This document shows positions 1 to 8,994 of a DNA stretch of 64,000 nt, in pieces. The notes under the pieces were generated by a model that saw nothing but the letters and a program-made list of their open reading frames with translations, was not told where the DNA came from and made no database searches. The DNA comes from Bacteroides sp. CAG:1060_57_27 (lineage in GTDB: Bacteria; Bacteroidota; Bacteroidia; Bacteroidales; UBA932): NCBI GenBank assembly GCA_001915575.1, contig MNQT01000023.1:62001-126000 (forward strand), in the 5' to 3' direction. A program made the position numbers and the translations under genes. Position 1 is the first letter of the stretch. Every line of letters begins with the position of its first letter.

Positions 1-1066
1 CCTTCTCCGCCTCGGATATGGCAAGCTCCGGCGTCGGGATGAGGCCGGCGTTGATGTAGACCAGCTTCTCGACCTGCTCGCCGCTCGGCTTGTCCTTTAT
101 GACGGTAGACACGAACTTCTCTATCAGCGGGATGAACCAGATGAGCAGGCTGGTGTTGATGAGGTTGAACACCGTATGCAGCATCGACACGCTGTAGAGC
201 GGGGTTTCGGGGCTGTCACCGAGGCCGAGCGCCGATATGAGCAGCTGTATCAGCGAGAGGAACGGCCGGAACAGGGCCACCGCCCATATCACTCCGAACA
301 CGTTGAACACCGTATGCGACAGGGCCGCCCGCTTGGCGTTGGTATTGCCTACGGCAGCCGCTATGTTGGCTGTTATCGTTGTGCCTATGTTCTCGCCGAG
401 CACCATCGCCGCCGCCATGTCGAACTGGATCCATCCCATGTTGAGCACTATCAGCGTCAGGGCCACCATCGCGCTAGACGACTGGAGCACGAGGGTCATT
501 ATCGTACCTATGAGCACGAAAAGCATCACCGAAAGCACCCCGTGCCCGGACCAGTTGCTGATGAACGAGAGCACTTCCGGACTGGACTCGAGGTCGGGCA
601 CGGAATTCTTCATGAACGACAGGCCGAGGAACAGGAGGCTGAAGCCCACTATGATTTCGCTGACATCGCGCAGCCTGCCCTTCTTCGACATGCTCATTAT
701 GAAGCCTACGGCCATGAGAGGCACTGCAAGTATCGATATGTCGGCCGAGAATCCGAACACGGCTATGATCCATGCGGTGAGCGTCGTGCCTATGTTGGCT
801 CCCATTATGACCCCGATAGCCTGCCTGAGCGTCAGAAGCCCCGCGTTCACGAATCCGACCACCATTACGGTAGTCGCGCTCGACGACTGGATTATTCCGG
901 TCACTCCGAGACCGGTCACTACGCCCTTCAGGGGATTGGAGGTAATCGAGGCAAGGAATTTCCTAAGCCCGGAACCGGCAGCCTTCTGCAGACCGGAGCT
1001 CATCATGTTCATTCCGTAGAGGAACATTCCGAGGGCTCCGAGCAGGGTTATTATGCTCAAGATCAT
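1..1066 (-). CDS. Na+/phosphate cotransporter family protein (partial)
   Basis: This membrane protein belongs to the Na/Pi cotransporter II family, which takes up inorganic phosphate with sodium across the inner membrane. The gene starts at an ATG at 1066 and runs off the left edge, so about 355 residues are visible. The two inverted family repeats are present, each with the substrate-site signature: QSSSATT at residues 60-66 and QSSSAM at 195-200. Hydrophobic helices fill the region to about residue 320, followed by a hydrophilic stretch rich in Lys and Glu that probably begins the cytoplasmic PhoU-like tail found in bacterial members. The gene is divergent from a PhoB/PhoR-like pair, which fits a role in phosphate supply. 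The substrate is inferred from family and context. Confidence 0.9.
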   Translation of the reverse strand, partial: MILSIITLLGALGMFLYGMNMMSSGLQKAAGSGLRKFLASITSNPLKGVVTGLGVTGIIQSSSATTVMVVGFVNAGLLTLRQAIGVIMGANIGTTLTAWIIAVFGFSADISILAVPLMAVGFIMSMSKKGRLRDVSEIIVGFSLLFLGLSFMKNSVPDLESSPEVLSFISNWSGHGVLSVMLFVLIGTIMTLVLQSSSAMVALTLIVLNMGWIQFDMAAAMVLGENIGTTITANIAAAVGNTNAKRAALSHTVFNVFGVIWAVALFRPFLSLIQLLISALGLGDSPETPLYSVSMLHTVFNLINTSLLIWFIPLIEKFVSTVIKDKPSGEQVEKLVYINAGLIPTPELAISEAEK

Positions 1067-1107
1067 TTCAGGATGAATTTTTGTCGTACAAATTTCATAA
1101 AAAACGC

Positions 1108-1149
1108 CGATTTGTCAAAATCGTAACAGGATTTTAATAAAAAATTAAC
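1108..1149. promoter_or_regulatory. Candidate operator between Na/Pi symporter and two-component genes
   Basis: The divergent spacer holds an inverted repeat, CGATTT (1108-1113) and AAATCG (1118-1123) separated by GTCA. It also holds a direct repeat, TTAAT (1134-1138) and TTAAC (1145-1149), with an 11-bp period. OmpR/PhoB-family regulators typically bind direct repeats of this period. The site lies just upstream of the regulator's own promoter. Binding is inferred. Confidence 0.35.
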
Positions 1150-1156
1150 GCACGGA

Positions 1157-1187
1157 TTGGCAAAGACAGGGCGAAATCATAACTTTG
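1157..1187 (+). promoter_or_regulatory. Promoter of response regulator gene
   Basis: A TAACTTTG box at 1180-1187 matches the Bacteroidota -7 consensus TAnnTTTG. TTGG at 1157-1160 sits at the expected -33 spacing. The ATG follows at 1210, which leaves a short leader. Confidence 0.7.
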
Positions 1188-1209
1188 CATATCGTTTAAA
1201 CTGACAGAG

Positions 1210-1899
1210 ATGACTGAAATCCTGATCATAGAAGACGAAGCCGACATCAGGGAAATCCTGGGCTTCAACATAGAGGATGCCGGGTACAGGGTGCACCTCG
1301 CCGACAGCGCGGAGAAGGGTCTTGAGCTTCTGAACTCCGACACTTCGCTCATACTTCTCGACGTGATGCTGCCGGGCATGTCGGGATACCAGTTCGCAAA
1401 GAAGATACGCCACGACCTGCACAACACGACTCCTATAATATTCCTGACCGCGCGCAACGCCGAAAACGACGTGCTCACGGGCTTCTCTGCCGGAGGTGAC
1501 GACTACATAGCCAAGCCGTTCTCCATAAACGAAGTGCTGGCCAGGATCAAGGCCGTGCTCAGGCGCGCCGGAGAGACGGCTGCACAACCCAACACCATAG
1601 AGTTCGGCGACCTGAAGATAGATTTCAAATGCGAGACGGCCACGCTCTACGGGGCGCAGCTTCCGCTTTCAAGGAGGGAGTTCGACCTTCTCGCACTCAT
1701 GGCCAGGCAGCCGGACACCTACTTCTCCCGCGCCGCGATAATCTCGGAACTCTGGAGGGACGCCCCCTATGTGCTCGACAGGACCATAGACGTGCACATA
1801 GCCAGGATACGCTCCAAGCTCGGAGACTACCACGACCTGATAAAGAACAAGACCGGATTCGGATACTACATAGATTCCGACTATGCCGTCAAGGAATAG
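1210..1899 (+). CDS. OmpR/PhoB-family response regulator
   Basis: A 229-residue transcription factor with an N-terminal receiver domain (about 1-120) and a C-terminal OmpR-type winged helix (about 130-225). The receiver has the acidic pair E8/D9, the phosphoacceptor D51 in LLDVMLPG, T80 and K102 in the KPF motif. The output domain carries the usual SRREFDLLALMA and RTIDVHIARIRSKLG stretches. It overlaps the histidine kinase start by 17 bp, so the two are co-translated partners. Its position opposite a Na/Pi symporter suggests a PhoB-like phosphate-response role. That is inference, because PhoB-type regulators control many other processes. Confidence 0.92.
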   Translation: MTEILIIEDEADIREILGFNIEDAGYRVHLADSAEKGLELLNSDTSLILLDVMLPGMSGYQFAKKIRHDLHNTTPIIFLTARNAENDVLTGFSAGGDDYIAKPFSINEVLARIKAVLRRAGETAAQPNTIEFGDLKIDFKCETATLYGAQLPLSRREFDLLALMARQPDTYFSRAAIISELWRDAPYVLDRTIDVHIARIRSKLGDYHDLIKNKTGFGYYIDSDYAVKE

Positions 1900-3127
1900 A
1901 CAGATTATCACGATCAGCGGCATCTTCGTGTTCTTCGCCCTGCTGTCGGTCCTGATCGGCACCGTCAGCGAGCGAAACTACAAGCAGGCCGTACTGTCGT
2001 CCAAGCTGGAGGCGTTCTGCGACGTGGTAGCCGTCATCGACCCGGCCGACAGCATCGCCGAAGCCCTTCCGGAAGGGATGAGGGTGAGTGTGGTCAGCTC
2101 TGACGGAACCGTCCTCTACGATTCGCAGGTGCCGGCCGGCGGCATGGACAACCACCTGGAGCGTCCGGAAATACAGGCAGCGCTGAAGGACGGTACCGGA
2201 TATTCAGTACGCACCTCCGACACCTCGGGCGAAAAGTATTTCTATTTTGCCAAGGCCTACCCCGGAAAGATAGTGCGCTGCGCCCAGGCGTACGACCTCA
2301 GGCACGAAGACAGGCCGGGTTCGGACCGCATGCTGCTGCTGAGCATATTCCTGCTGCTCGTAATCGCCCTGCTCATAATATTCAGGATCAGCGAGAAGTA
2401 CGACCGCAAGGAAATCGAAGAGGCCGACCGCGACAGGCGGCGTCTCAAGCATGAACTCACAGGCAACATTTCGCACGAGCTGAAGACCCCGGTAAGCAGC
2501 ATCCAGGGCTATCTCGAGACTATCGTGAACCATCCCGAACTGGATCCCCAGAAGCGCCAGCTGTTCATAGAGCGCTCGTATCTCCAGGCTCTCAGGCTCA
2601 CCGATCTCATCAGAGACATCTCATTGATAACCAAGCTGGAGGAAGTGCCTGAGCAGTTCAAGATAGAGCCCGTGAACATCAAGGTGGTGTTCTCCGAGGT
2701 ATGCGACGAAATGGCCGAACGCCTGCAGGCAGGCGGAATAACGGTAAAGAACGAACTCCCGCCTATCTGCATAAGGGGCAACTACAACCTGATATATTCA
2801 ATCTTCCGCAATCTGGTCGAGAACACGGCGAAATATGCAGGCGGCCCGTGTACGGCCGTGATAAGATACAGGGAAGACGGGCAGGACGGGCACTGTTTCG
2901 ACTACCTCGACACCGGGAAGGGAGTGAAGGACGACGAACTGGAGAAGATCTTCGAACGCTTCTACAGGCTCGACACCGACCGCAGCAATCCGCAGGGCGG
3001 CTCGGGCCTCGGGCTGTCGATAATCCGCAATGCCGTGCACTTCCACCACGGCAACATCAGGGCATACAACATTCCCGGAGGCGGACTCGGGTTCCGATTC
3101 AACCTCCGGGATCTGAAACTGAACTGA
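1883..3127 (+). CDS. Sensor histidine kinase (PhoR-like)
   Basis: A 414-residue inner-membrane kinase that would phosphorylate the regulator encoded immediately upstream. TM helix 1 spans about residues 8-26, a periplasmic sensor region about 27-149, and TM helix 2 about 150-168. The HisKA dimerisation domain follows with phosphoacceptor H198 in NISHELKTP. The C-terminal HATPase_c domain shows the N box (RNLVENTAKYA), G1 box (DTGKGV), F box (FERFYR) and G2 box (GGSGLGLSI). The architecture matches PhoR-type kinases, though no PAS domain is obvious. The start overlaps the regulator's end, as is usual for such pairs. Confidence 0.92.
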   Translation: MPSRNRQIITISGIFVFFALLSVLIGTVSERNYKQAVLSSKLEAFCDVVAVIDPADSIAEALPEGMRVSVVSSDGTVLYDSQVPAGGMDNHLERPEIQAALKDGTGYSVRTSDTSGEKYFYFAKAYPGKIVRCAQAYDLRHEDRPGSDRMLLLSIFLLLVIALLIIFRISEKYDRKEIEEADRDRRRLKHELTGNISHELKTPVSSIQGYLETIVNHPELDPQKRQLFIERSYLQALRLTDLIRDISLITKLEEVPEQFKIEPVNIKVVFSEVCDEMAERLQAGGITVKNELPPICIRGNYNLIYSIFRNLVENTAKYAGGPCTAVIRYREDGQDGHCFDYLDTGKGVKDDELEKIFERFYRLDTDRSNPQGGSGLGLSIIRNAVHFHHGNIRAYNIPGGGLGFRFNLRDLKLN

Positions 3128-3140
3128 AAGAGCACAGGCC

Positions 3141-5015
3141 CTACCTGCCGAGCAGCTTGGCGCTACGCTCGACGAAGTCTGCAAGGGCCTTGCCCTTGAG
3201 CATGCCGTTGCTCAGCAGCGCGAGGTCCACCACCTGGTGAAGCAGGTCCTCCTCCTTGTTCTCGGCGCCCTTCGCCTCCCATATCTTCGCGACGACGGGA
3301 TTCTGCATATTCACTATGACATTGTACGACTGAGGTATCGAGCCGTAGAAGTTCATTCCTCCGCCGAGAGAGCTCATCTCGCGGTAACGGCGCAGGAACT
3401 CGCTCTGGGTTATGAGCACGGGAGCGGCGTTCTCGCCGAGGTTCCTCGCCTCCACGACATATTCGTTGCCCTCGGGAAGGACGGCCTTGAACATCTCATC
3501 GAGAGCCTTCTTGTCGTCTTCGGCAAGCTCGGGCTGTACGCTGTCCTCCTTCTGGACAAGCTTGTCTACGGAGTCGCTGTCCACCCTTGCGAAACGGCTG
3601 TGCTCCAGCTTCGTCTCGAGCATGTTCACAAAATGGCTGTCGAGTTCGCAGTCCATGAGCAGCACGTCGTAACCCATGTTCTTCGCCGCCTCTATGAAAC
3701 TGTACTGTTCGTTCAGATCGGTGGCGTACAGATAGACGACATTGCCGTCCTTGCCCTTCTGGGAAGACTCTATGGCCTTGCGGTATTCTTCAAGGCTGAA
3801 GTACTTGCCGTCGGTGTTCTTGAGCAGGGCGAAACTCATCGCCCTGTCGCGGAACTTCTCGTCGCTGAGCATGCCGTACTCGATGAAGAGCTTGATGTTG
3901 TCCCACTTCTGCTCGAGCTGCGGCCTCTGCTCCTTGAATATCTCCTCCAGGCGGTCGGCGACCTTCTTGGTGATATAGGTGCTGATCTTCTTGACATTGG
4001 CGTCGCTCTGCAGATAGCTGCGGCTGACATTCAGCGGAATGTCCGGAGAATCTATGACTCCGTGCAGCAGGGTCAGGAAGTCAGGCACTATGTTGTCGAC
4101 ATGGTCGGTGACGAACATCTGGTTGCAGTAGAGCTGTATCTTGTTCTTGTCTATCGCCATGCGCTCCCGGATCTTGGGGAAGTACAGCACGCCTGTCAGC
4201 GTGAAGGGATAGTCCACGTTCAGGTGAATCCAGAACAGGGGCTCCTCCTCCATAGGATAGAGCTCGCGGTAGAACTTCAGATAGTCCTCGTCCTTGAGGT
4301 CGGCGGGAGCCTTCGTCCATATGGGCTCTATATTGTTGATGACATTGTCTTCGTCCGTCTCCACGCTCTTGCCGTCCTTCCATTCGGTCTTCTTGCCGAA
4401 CACTACGGGCACGGGCATGAACTTGCAGTACTTGCCCAGGAGCTGCGAGATCTTTCCCCTGGAGGCGAACTCCTCGGCGTCGTCGTCAAGGTAGAGGGTG
4501 ATGACGGTACCCCTGTCCGTCCTGTCGCCATCTTCCATGGAATACTCGGGAGAGCCGTCGCAGCTCCACCTGACGGGCTTCGAGCCTTCCTTCCAGCTGA
4601 GGGTGTCGATCGTGACCTTCTTGGCCACCATGAACGCGGAATAGAAACCGAGACCGAAATGGCCGATGATAGAGCCTATCTGGTCCTTGTACTTCTCGAG
4701 GAACTCTCCGGCAGAGGAGAACGCTATCTGGTTGATATACCTGTCGACCTCCTCGGAAGTCATTCCTATGCCGCGGTCGGCTATCCTGAGCACCTTCTTC
4801 TTCTCGTCGAGTTCGACGCTCACCTTGAGTTCCCCGAGTTCCCCCTTGAAGTCGCCGCTCATCGCGAGAGCCTTCATCTTCTGGGACGCGTCCACCGCAT
4901 TGGCAACGAGCTCGCGCAGGAAAATCTCATGGTCTGAATAAAGGAACTGTTTGATTACCGGGAAGATGTTCTCGGTCGTTACGCCTATCTTCCCTTTCAA
5001 CGATTTAGTTGCCAT
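3141..5015 (-). CDS. htpG: Molecular chaperone HtpG (Hsp90)
   Basis: HtpG is the bacterial Hsp90, a homodimeric ATP-dependent cytosolic chaperone. At 624 residues it is near the family length. The N-terminal GHKL ATPase shows the ELVANAVDAS helix, the DRGIGMT nucleotide-binding loop and the GHFGLGFYSAFMVA lid motif. The middle domain includes NVSRSYLQ with the conserved arginine region that contacts ATP. A C-terminal dimerisation region follows. The gene is preceded on the same strand by an envelope-protein cluster, but a terminator-like hairpin at 5046-5068 separates them. It converges with the histidine kinase gene, 13 bp away. Confidence 0.96.
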   Translation of the reverse strand: MATKSLKGKIGVTTENIFPVIKQFLYSDHEIFLRELVANAVDASQKMKALAMSGDFKGELGELKVSVELDEKKKVLRIADRGIGMTSEEVDRYINQIAFSSAGEFLEKYKDQIGSIIGHFGLGFYSAFMVAKKVTIDTLSWKEGSKPVRWSCDGSPEYSMEDGDRTDRGTVITLYLDDDAEEFASRGKISQLLGKYCKFMPVPVVFGKKTEWKDGKSVETDEDNVINNIEPIWTKAPADLKDEDYLKFYRELYPMEEEPLFWIHLNVDYPFTLTGVLYFPKIRERMAIDKNKIQLYCNQMFVTDHVDNIVPDFLTLLHGVIDSPDIPLNVSRSYLQSDANVKKISTYITKKVADRLEEIFKEQRPQLEQKWDNIKLFIEYGMLSDEKFRDRAMSFALLKNTDGKYFSLEEYRKAIESSQKGKDGNVVYLYATDLNEQYSFIEAAKNMGYDVLLMDCELDSHFVNMLETKLEHSRFARVDSDSVDKLVQKEDSVQPELAEDDKKALDEMFKAVLPEGNEYVVEARNLGENAAPVLITQSEFLRRYREMSSLGGGMNFYGSIPQSYNVIVNMQNPVVAKIWEAKGAENKEEDLLHQVVDLALLSNGMLKGKALADFVERSAKLLGR

Positions 5016-5039
5016 CTTATCAAGTTTTTACGATTTTCA

Positions 5040-5068
5040 CAAAATGGGCCGGCCTGTCCGGCCGGCTC
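5040..5068 (-). terminator. Hairpin terminator after the 5103-5684 gene
   Basis: A stem of GCCGGCC (5048-5054) with GGCCGGC (5060-5066) and a 5-nt loop extends to 9 bp if flanking pairs including one G-T are counted. On the minus strand it is followed by ATTTTGTG. It lies between the 5103-5684 gene and htpG, so it probably ends the upstream transcript. It could also sit in the htpG leader. Confidence 0.6.
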
Positions 5069-5102
5069 CCTGATGTTCAAATTATATTCCAATGACAAAA
5101 TG

Positions 5103-5684
5103 TCACCGTCCCTGGCTCGTACTATACCTGAGAGTGCCGTTGGTATACAGCAGCTCGCACCAGTCGAGGCTCTCGCCGTCAAGACAGAATTCGGCCCGGT
5201 ACGACCCGGTCTGTTCGAGGTAATAGTCCGAATGGCCGGAGCCATCGTACCAGTTCCAGTCAAGGCCTACGGCACCGTCGGAGACAAGGTTCACCGTATA
5301 TCCTCCGGGGTCGGAGCAAGTACAGGTGAAGCCAGTGCACACCCACTCGTAGAAGCCGTCCACTTCGTCGGGCGTACGGCTGACATGCATGGAGAATTCC
5401 GTCTCCGCTCCGGTAGACACGACCATCCAGGAAGAGGCTCCGACGGGGCTCACCGTCAGCATGAGGCCGGAATCGTCGCAATATACCTTCTTTTCCTCGG
5501 AGAGCTCCCCGTCCGACATTCCGTTCAGGGTCACCACAGAGGAGAACACGGTCTTCCGCACAAGTTTCTCGGTATAGCCGGCGAGGTTGCCGGAAGTACG
5601 TTTGTAGTCAGTACTGTCGCTGACAACGCAAGACTGGAGGGTTCCCAAAGCAAGGAACGCCGCAGCATATATCAACTTTTTCAT
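5103..5684 (-). CDS. Hypothetical lipoprotein
   Basis: A 193-residue protein of unknown function. It begins with a lipoprotein signal peptide (MKKLIYAAAFLALGTLQSC), giving a predicted lipidated Cys19. No known domain is recognised. The mature part is rich in Ser, Thr, Tyr, Gly and acidic residues and looks like a small beta-rich periplasmic or outer-membrane-attached protein. It follows the beta-barrel-like gene by 13 bp and is probably co-transcribed with it and the acyl-CoA ligase. Its stop codon lies in a short palindrome (TGACA, AAA, TGTCA at 5093-5105) that may be chance. Confidence 0.75.
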   Translation of the reverse strand: MKKLIYAAAFLALGTLQSCVVSDSTDYKRTSGNLAGYTEKLVRKTVFSSVVTLNGMSDGELSEEKKVYCDDSGLMLTVSPVGASSWMVVSTGAETEFSMHVSRTPDEVDGFYEWVCTGFTCTCSDPGGYTVNLVSDGAVGLDWNWYDGSGHSDYYLEQTGSYRAEFCLDGESLDWCELLYTNGTLRYSTSQGR

Positions 5685-5697
5685 ACGCCATCCGATT

Positions 5698-6369
5698 TTA
5701 GAACTTATACCCTATTCCGGCCCTGATGCCGGTGTACCCGTTACCTATTCCGGTCTCCACGAAACCGTACAGCCATCTGCCGAACTCCATTCCGAGCGGC
5801 GCGAACTGGAACGCCCCGCGCAGCGACTCGTCTCTGTATTCCACGGCGCCGCCATCCGCGGGAACCGTGCCTTTCAGCTTGTCATAGCCGAAATACTTGG
5901 CCACTCCGACGCTCAGGCTGCCGTACATGCGCCACATCGGTCTGTCGACATAATATACCTTGACCTTAGGCAGCACCATAAGGGCTACGCCGGTCTTGCG
6001 GCCGAGACTCTCGTCCGTAATGGCGCTGAAACGCTCGTTCCAGATATAGGAGAGATCTATGTCCGCACCTAGGGCAAGCCACCTGTTGAACTTGTAGGTA
6101 GCGCCTGCCGAGAAGGTTCCGGCCGACATCGTGACCCCGTGATAGTCGGAGTAGATGTCCCCGAGGTCGTCGGAGTACTTCGCAAGCCATGTGTTGCGTC
6201 CATCCACGAACAGGCCGGTGGACAGAACCGAGGGAGTGGCCCAGGAAGCGTACACAGACCAGCCGGGACGCGTCCCATGGTTGCATCTGTGGTGATGAGA
6301 CCTGGCGGAAAGCGGAGCCGTCACCAGCACGAGCCCCGCAAGGAGCAGGGCGAACTTCAAACGTACCAT
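5698..6369 (-). CDS. Putative outer-membrane beta-barrel protein
   Basis: A 223-residue protein with a Sec signal peptide (about residues 1-22, ending APLSARS) and a mature region of alternating hydrophobic and polar strands with many aromatic residues. It ends in GIGYKF; a terminal phenylalanine is the usual C-terminal signal for barrel insertion by the BAM complex. It may resemble DUF3575-like proteins, but I cannot name a specific family. A His-rich patch (SHHHRCNH) directly follows the signal peptide. It lies 7 bp downstream of the acyl-CoA ligase gene and just upstream of a lipoprotein gene, so the three probably form one transcript. Confidence 0.7.
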   Translation of the reverse strand: MVRLKFALLLAGLVLVTAPLSARSHHHRCNHGTRPGWSVYASWATPSVLSTGLFVDGRNTWLAKYSDDLGDIYSDYHGVTMSAGTFSAGATYKFNRWLALGADIDLSYIWNERFSAITDESLGRKTGVALMVLPKVKVYYVDRPMWRMYGSLSVGVAKYFGYDKLKGTVPADGGAVEYRDESLRGAFQFAPLGMEFGRWLYGFVETGIGNGYTGIRAGIGYKF

Positions 6370-6376
6370 AAGCAGA

Positions 6377-8020
6377 CTATTTATATAGAAACCTCTTGAT
6401 ACTCATCTTCGGTGTCTTTTCGAACGGCACACTCACCATCTCCACCTTCACTATCTGGCTATAGAGAGGGAGCCTGCGGTTGGCGGCGGTGCGTATCTTC
6501 TCCGGCAGGGCGGCGAGGGTCTCCTTGTCAAGCCCGGAATTCTTCACGGCCTCGGGGTCGAGGTACACGAGAGCGACTATCTTTCCTCCACGGTCCACAA
6601 CCACGGACTCGGAAACGAATTCCTGGTTGCTCACGACCGCCTCGAGCTCCTCGGGATAGATGTTCTGTCCGTTGGACGAAAGTATCATGTTCTTCGAACG
6701 GCCCTTGATGAAGATATTGCCATCCCCGTCCATTATTCCGAGGTCTCCGGTACGCAGATAGCCGTCGTCCGTAAAGGCGGATGCCGTGGCTTCTTCGTTC
6801 TTGAAATATCCTATCGTTATGTTGGAGCCCTTCGCCTGTATCTCTCCCGCGATATGCCTGGGGTCGTCGGAGTCGATGCGCACGCTGACATACGAGATGG
6901 GCTTTCCGCAGGAACCGGGCCTGTAGCGCCGCCAGTCCTCGTAGGCAAGCAGCGGAGCGGCTTCAGTCATACCGTAGCCCACGGTGTAGTGCAGACCCAT
7001 ACGCTTGAAGCATCTCTCGACCTCGGGGTTCAGCGCCGCACCGCCCATTATATAGACGCGCACCTTGCCCCCGAACGCTGCATCGAGCTTCCCGCGCACT
7101 TTCCCGTATATGGCGCCGCCTATGCCGGGAAGCGCCGTGAGCAGCTTCATATACCATTTGTCGAGCACGGGCTTCAGCGACGACTTGTAGACCTTCTCCA
7201 TTACAAGTGGCACCGTGCAGACCATGAACGGCCTGACATCGTGCATCGCCTTGAGCAGCAGGGACGGAGCCGGAGTCTTGCCGAGATAGTACACGGTACA
7301 GCCGCCGGAAAGCGGATACAAGAACTCGTACACCATTCCGTAGATATGGGCCATAGGCAGCATGGAGACGATGTTGTCGTCAGGATATATGGCTATGTTC
7401 TCGTGTCCGAAAGACACTGAACTGCTCAGGTTGCGGTAGGTAAGCATCACACCCTTGGGATCGCTCGTGGTGCCGGAAGTGTAGTTGATCACGGCCAGGT
7501 CGTCGAGATTGTCCGTGGGCAGGCTGAAGGATTCCGGATCCATGCCGGCGGCGAGGGCCTTTCCGAGCGACGCTTCCAGCTCCGAGAACGCCTTGCCGAA
7601 GGCGTCGTCGGTGCAGTACAGCAGCGAGAAGTCGTCCACGTCCACCGCCATTTTGAGAAGGGGCATCACGGAGCGGTCGAGCCTGTCCCAGATTTCCCTG
7701 TCGGTGAAGAGCATGACGCTCTCCGAATGGTTAACCAGATGCACGATGCTGTCGGGGTGGAAGTCGGAGAGTATGGTCACGCCAACTGCCCCGGAAGCGT
7801 TGACGGCAAGGAAGCTGACAGCCCAGCGGGCAGTATTCTTGGCACAGACGGCAATCTTGTCCCCCTTGGCGATCCCGGCCTTCGCGAACATGCGGCCGAA
7901 CTGCGTGATATAGACTGCAAGTTCTTCATTGGTAATAGTTTCACCTCGATAGTTACAGAGGGCGGGCTGCTTCCACTGCGAAACCATGCTCCTCCTTAAA
8001 GTTGACAGATAGTGCTCCAT
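6377..8020 (-). CDS. AMP-binding long-chain acyl-CoA synthetase
   Basis: An adenylate-forming ligase of 547 residues that would activate a fatty acid with ATP and transfer it to CoA. It shows the P-loop YTSGTTSDPKGVMLT, the YGMTEAAP motif of the acyl-binding region, the YLRTGDLG hinge aspartate, and the C-terminal GRSKNMILSSNGQNIYPEELE segment. The length and these motifs match the FadD-like AMP-forming synthetases of Bacteroidales. The start ATG at 8020 follows a TATATTTG promoter box. Fatty-acid preference cannot be read from the sequence, and it could serve phospholipid recycling or acylation of another thiol. Confidence 0.9.
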   Translation of the reverse strand: MEHYLSTLRRSMVSQWKQPALCNYRGETITNEELAVYITQFGRMFAKAGIAKGDKIAVCAKNTARWAVSFLAVNASGAVGVTILSDFHPDSIVHLVNHSESVMLFTDREIWDRLDRSVMPLLKMAVDVDDFSLLYCTDDAFGKAFSELEASLGKALAAGMDPESFSLPTDNLDDLAVINYTSGTTSDPKGVMLTYRNLSSSVSFGHENIAIYPDDNIVSMLPMAHIYGMVYEFLYPLSGGCTVYYLGKTPAPSLLLKAMHDVRPFMVCTVPLVMEKVYKSSLKPVLDKWYMKLLTALPGIGGAIYGKVRGKLDAAFGGKVRVYIMGGAALNPEVERCFKRMGLHYTVGYGMTEAAPLLAYEDWRRYRPGSCGKPISYVSVRIDSDDPRHIAGEIQAKGSNITIGYFKNEEATASAFTDDGYLRTGDLGIMDGDGNIFIKGRSKNMILSSNGQNIYPEELEAVVSNQEFVSESVVVDRGGKIVALVYLDPEAVKNSGLDKETLAALPEKIRTAANRRLPLYSQIVKVEMVSVPFEKTPKMSIKRFLYK

Positions 8021-8045
8021 TGGTCTGTTTCAGTTTAAATCATGT

Positions 8046-8053
8046 CAAATATA
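8046..8053 (-). promoter_or_regulatory. Promoter -7 box of acyl-CoA ligase gene
   Basis: TATATTTG on the minus strand matches TAnnTTTG, 26 bp upstream of the ATG at 8020. The opposite HAD gene has only a near match, CATCTTTG at 8107-8114, inside a small TGCCA/TGGCA dyad. Confidence 0.6.
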
Positions 8054-8146
8054 ATTTTATCCGCGTTCATTGTCAAGTTTACGGTTGCAATCTGACAATT
8101 AATTGCCATCTTTGTGGCAGAACTTGCTTATAGGTGGTAAAACGAT

Positions 8147-8977
8147 ATGGTAAAGAAGCCGATAATCGCACTCATATATGATTTCGACGGAACCCTCTCT
8201 CCCGGCAACATGCAGGAATTCGGGTTCATACAGGCTGTCGGCAAGACCAAGGAAGAGTTCTGGGCGATGAGCGACAGCATTGCGGTCGGGCAGGACGCGT
8301 CCAACGTCCTTTCCTACATGAAGCTCATGTTCGACGAGGCCCGCAGGAACGGCGTCCCCCTCAGGCGGGAGCAGCTGCGCGGCTTCGGACGCGACATAGC
8401 CCTCTGGGACGGGGTACGCGAATGGTTCGGGACGGTGAACGCCTACGGCAGGAGCAGGGGTGTAAGGATAGAGCACTACATCAATTCCTCAGGACTGAAG
8501 GAAATCATAGAAGGCAGCCCCATAGCAGGAGAGTTCAAGCACATCTTCGCGGGCTCCTTCATCTACGACGGGAACGGGGAGGCCGTCTGGCCGGGAGTGG
8601 CGGTGGACTACACTGCCAAGACCCAGTTCATCTTCAAGATAAACAAGGGCATCTTCAGCGCGCGCGACAACAAGAGGGTGAACGCATCCGTCGCCGACGA
8701 CAAGAAGAGGATCCCCTTCGCACACATGATATACTTCGGCGACGGCGACACGGACGTGCCCTGCATGAAGATAGTAGGCATGTTCGGCGGACACTCCATA
8801 GCCGTCTACGATCCTTCCGACCACAAGAAGAAGGCCTCGGCCCTCAAGCTCAAGCGCCAGGGCAGGGTCGCGTTCGCACTTCCGGCCGACTATACGGAAG
8901 GCTCGAAGGCCCTGCAGGTGGTCAAGGCCATAATAGACAAGATAAAGGCCGACAGCGTGCTGGAATCGATGCAGTAG
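8147..8977 (+). CDS. HAD-superfamily hydrolase
   Basis: A 276-residue haloacid-dehalogenase-fold protein, probably a cytosolic phosphatase. Motif I is YDFDGTLS with nucleophile D12 and acid/base D14. Motif II lies in HYINSSG, and motif IV is the late acidic GDGDTDVPC cluster that binds Mg2+. An insert between motifs I and II probably forms an alpha-helical C1 cap. The sequence does not reveal the substrate. The gene stands just upstream of an RluA-type synthase (17 bp) on the same strand and may share its transcript. Confidence 0.85.
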   Translation: MVKKPIIALIYDFDGTLSPGNMQEFGFIQAVGKTKEEFWAMSDSIAVGQDASNVLSYMKLMFDEARRNGVPLRREQLRGFGRDIALWDGVREWFGTVNAYGRSRGVRIEHYINSSGLKEIIEGSPIAGEFKHIFAGSFIYDGNGEAVWPGVAVDYTAKTQFIFKINKGIFSARDNKRVNASVADDKKRIPFAHMIYFGDGDTDVPCMKIVGMFGGHSIAVYDPSDHKKKASALKLKRQGRVAFALPADYTEGSKALQVVKAIIDKIKADSVLESMQ

Positions 8978-8994
8978 GCTTAAATCACGCAGAC

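Noticed and set aside
3237..4937. 566-codon plus-strand open frame opposite htpG
   Set aside because: htpG is unmistakable on the minus strand; the antisense product has no recognisable domain.
5093..5105. TGACA-AAA-TGTCA palindrome upstream of htpG as a heat-shock operator
   Set aside because: It is short, overlaps the stop codon of the preceding gene, and does not match the CIRCE sequence bound by HrcA.
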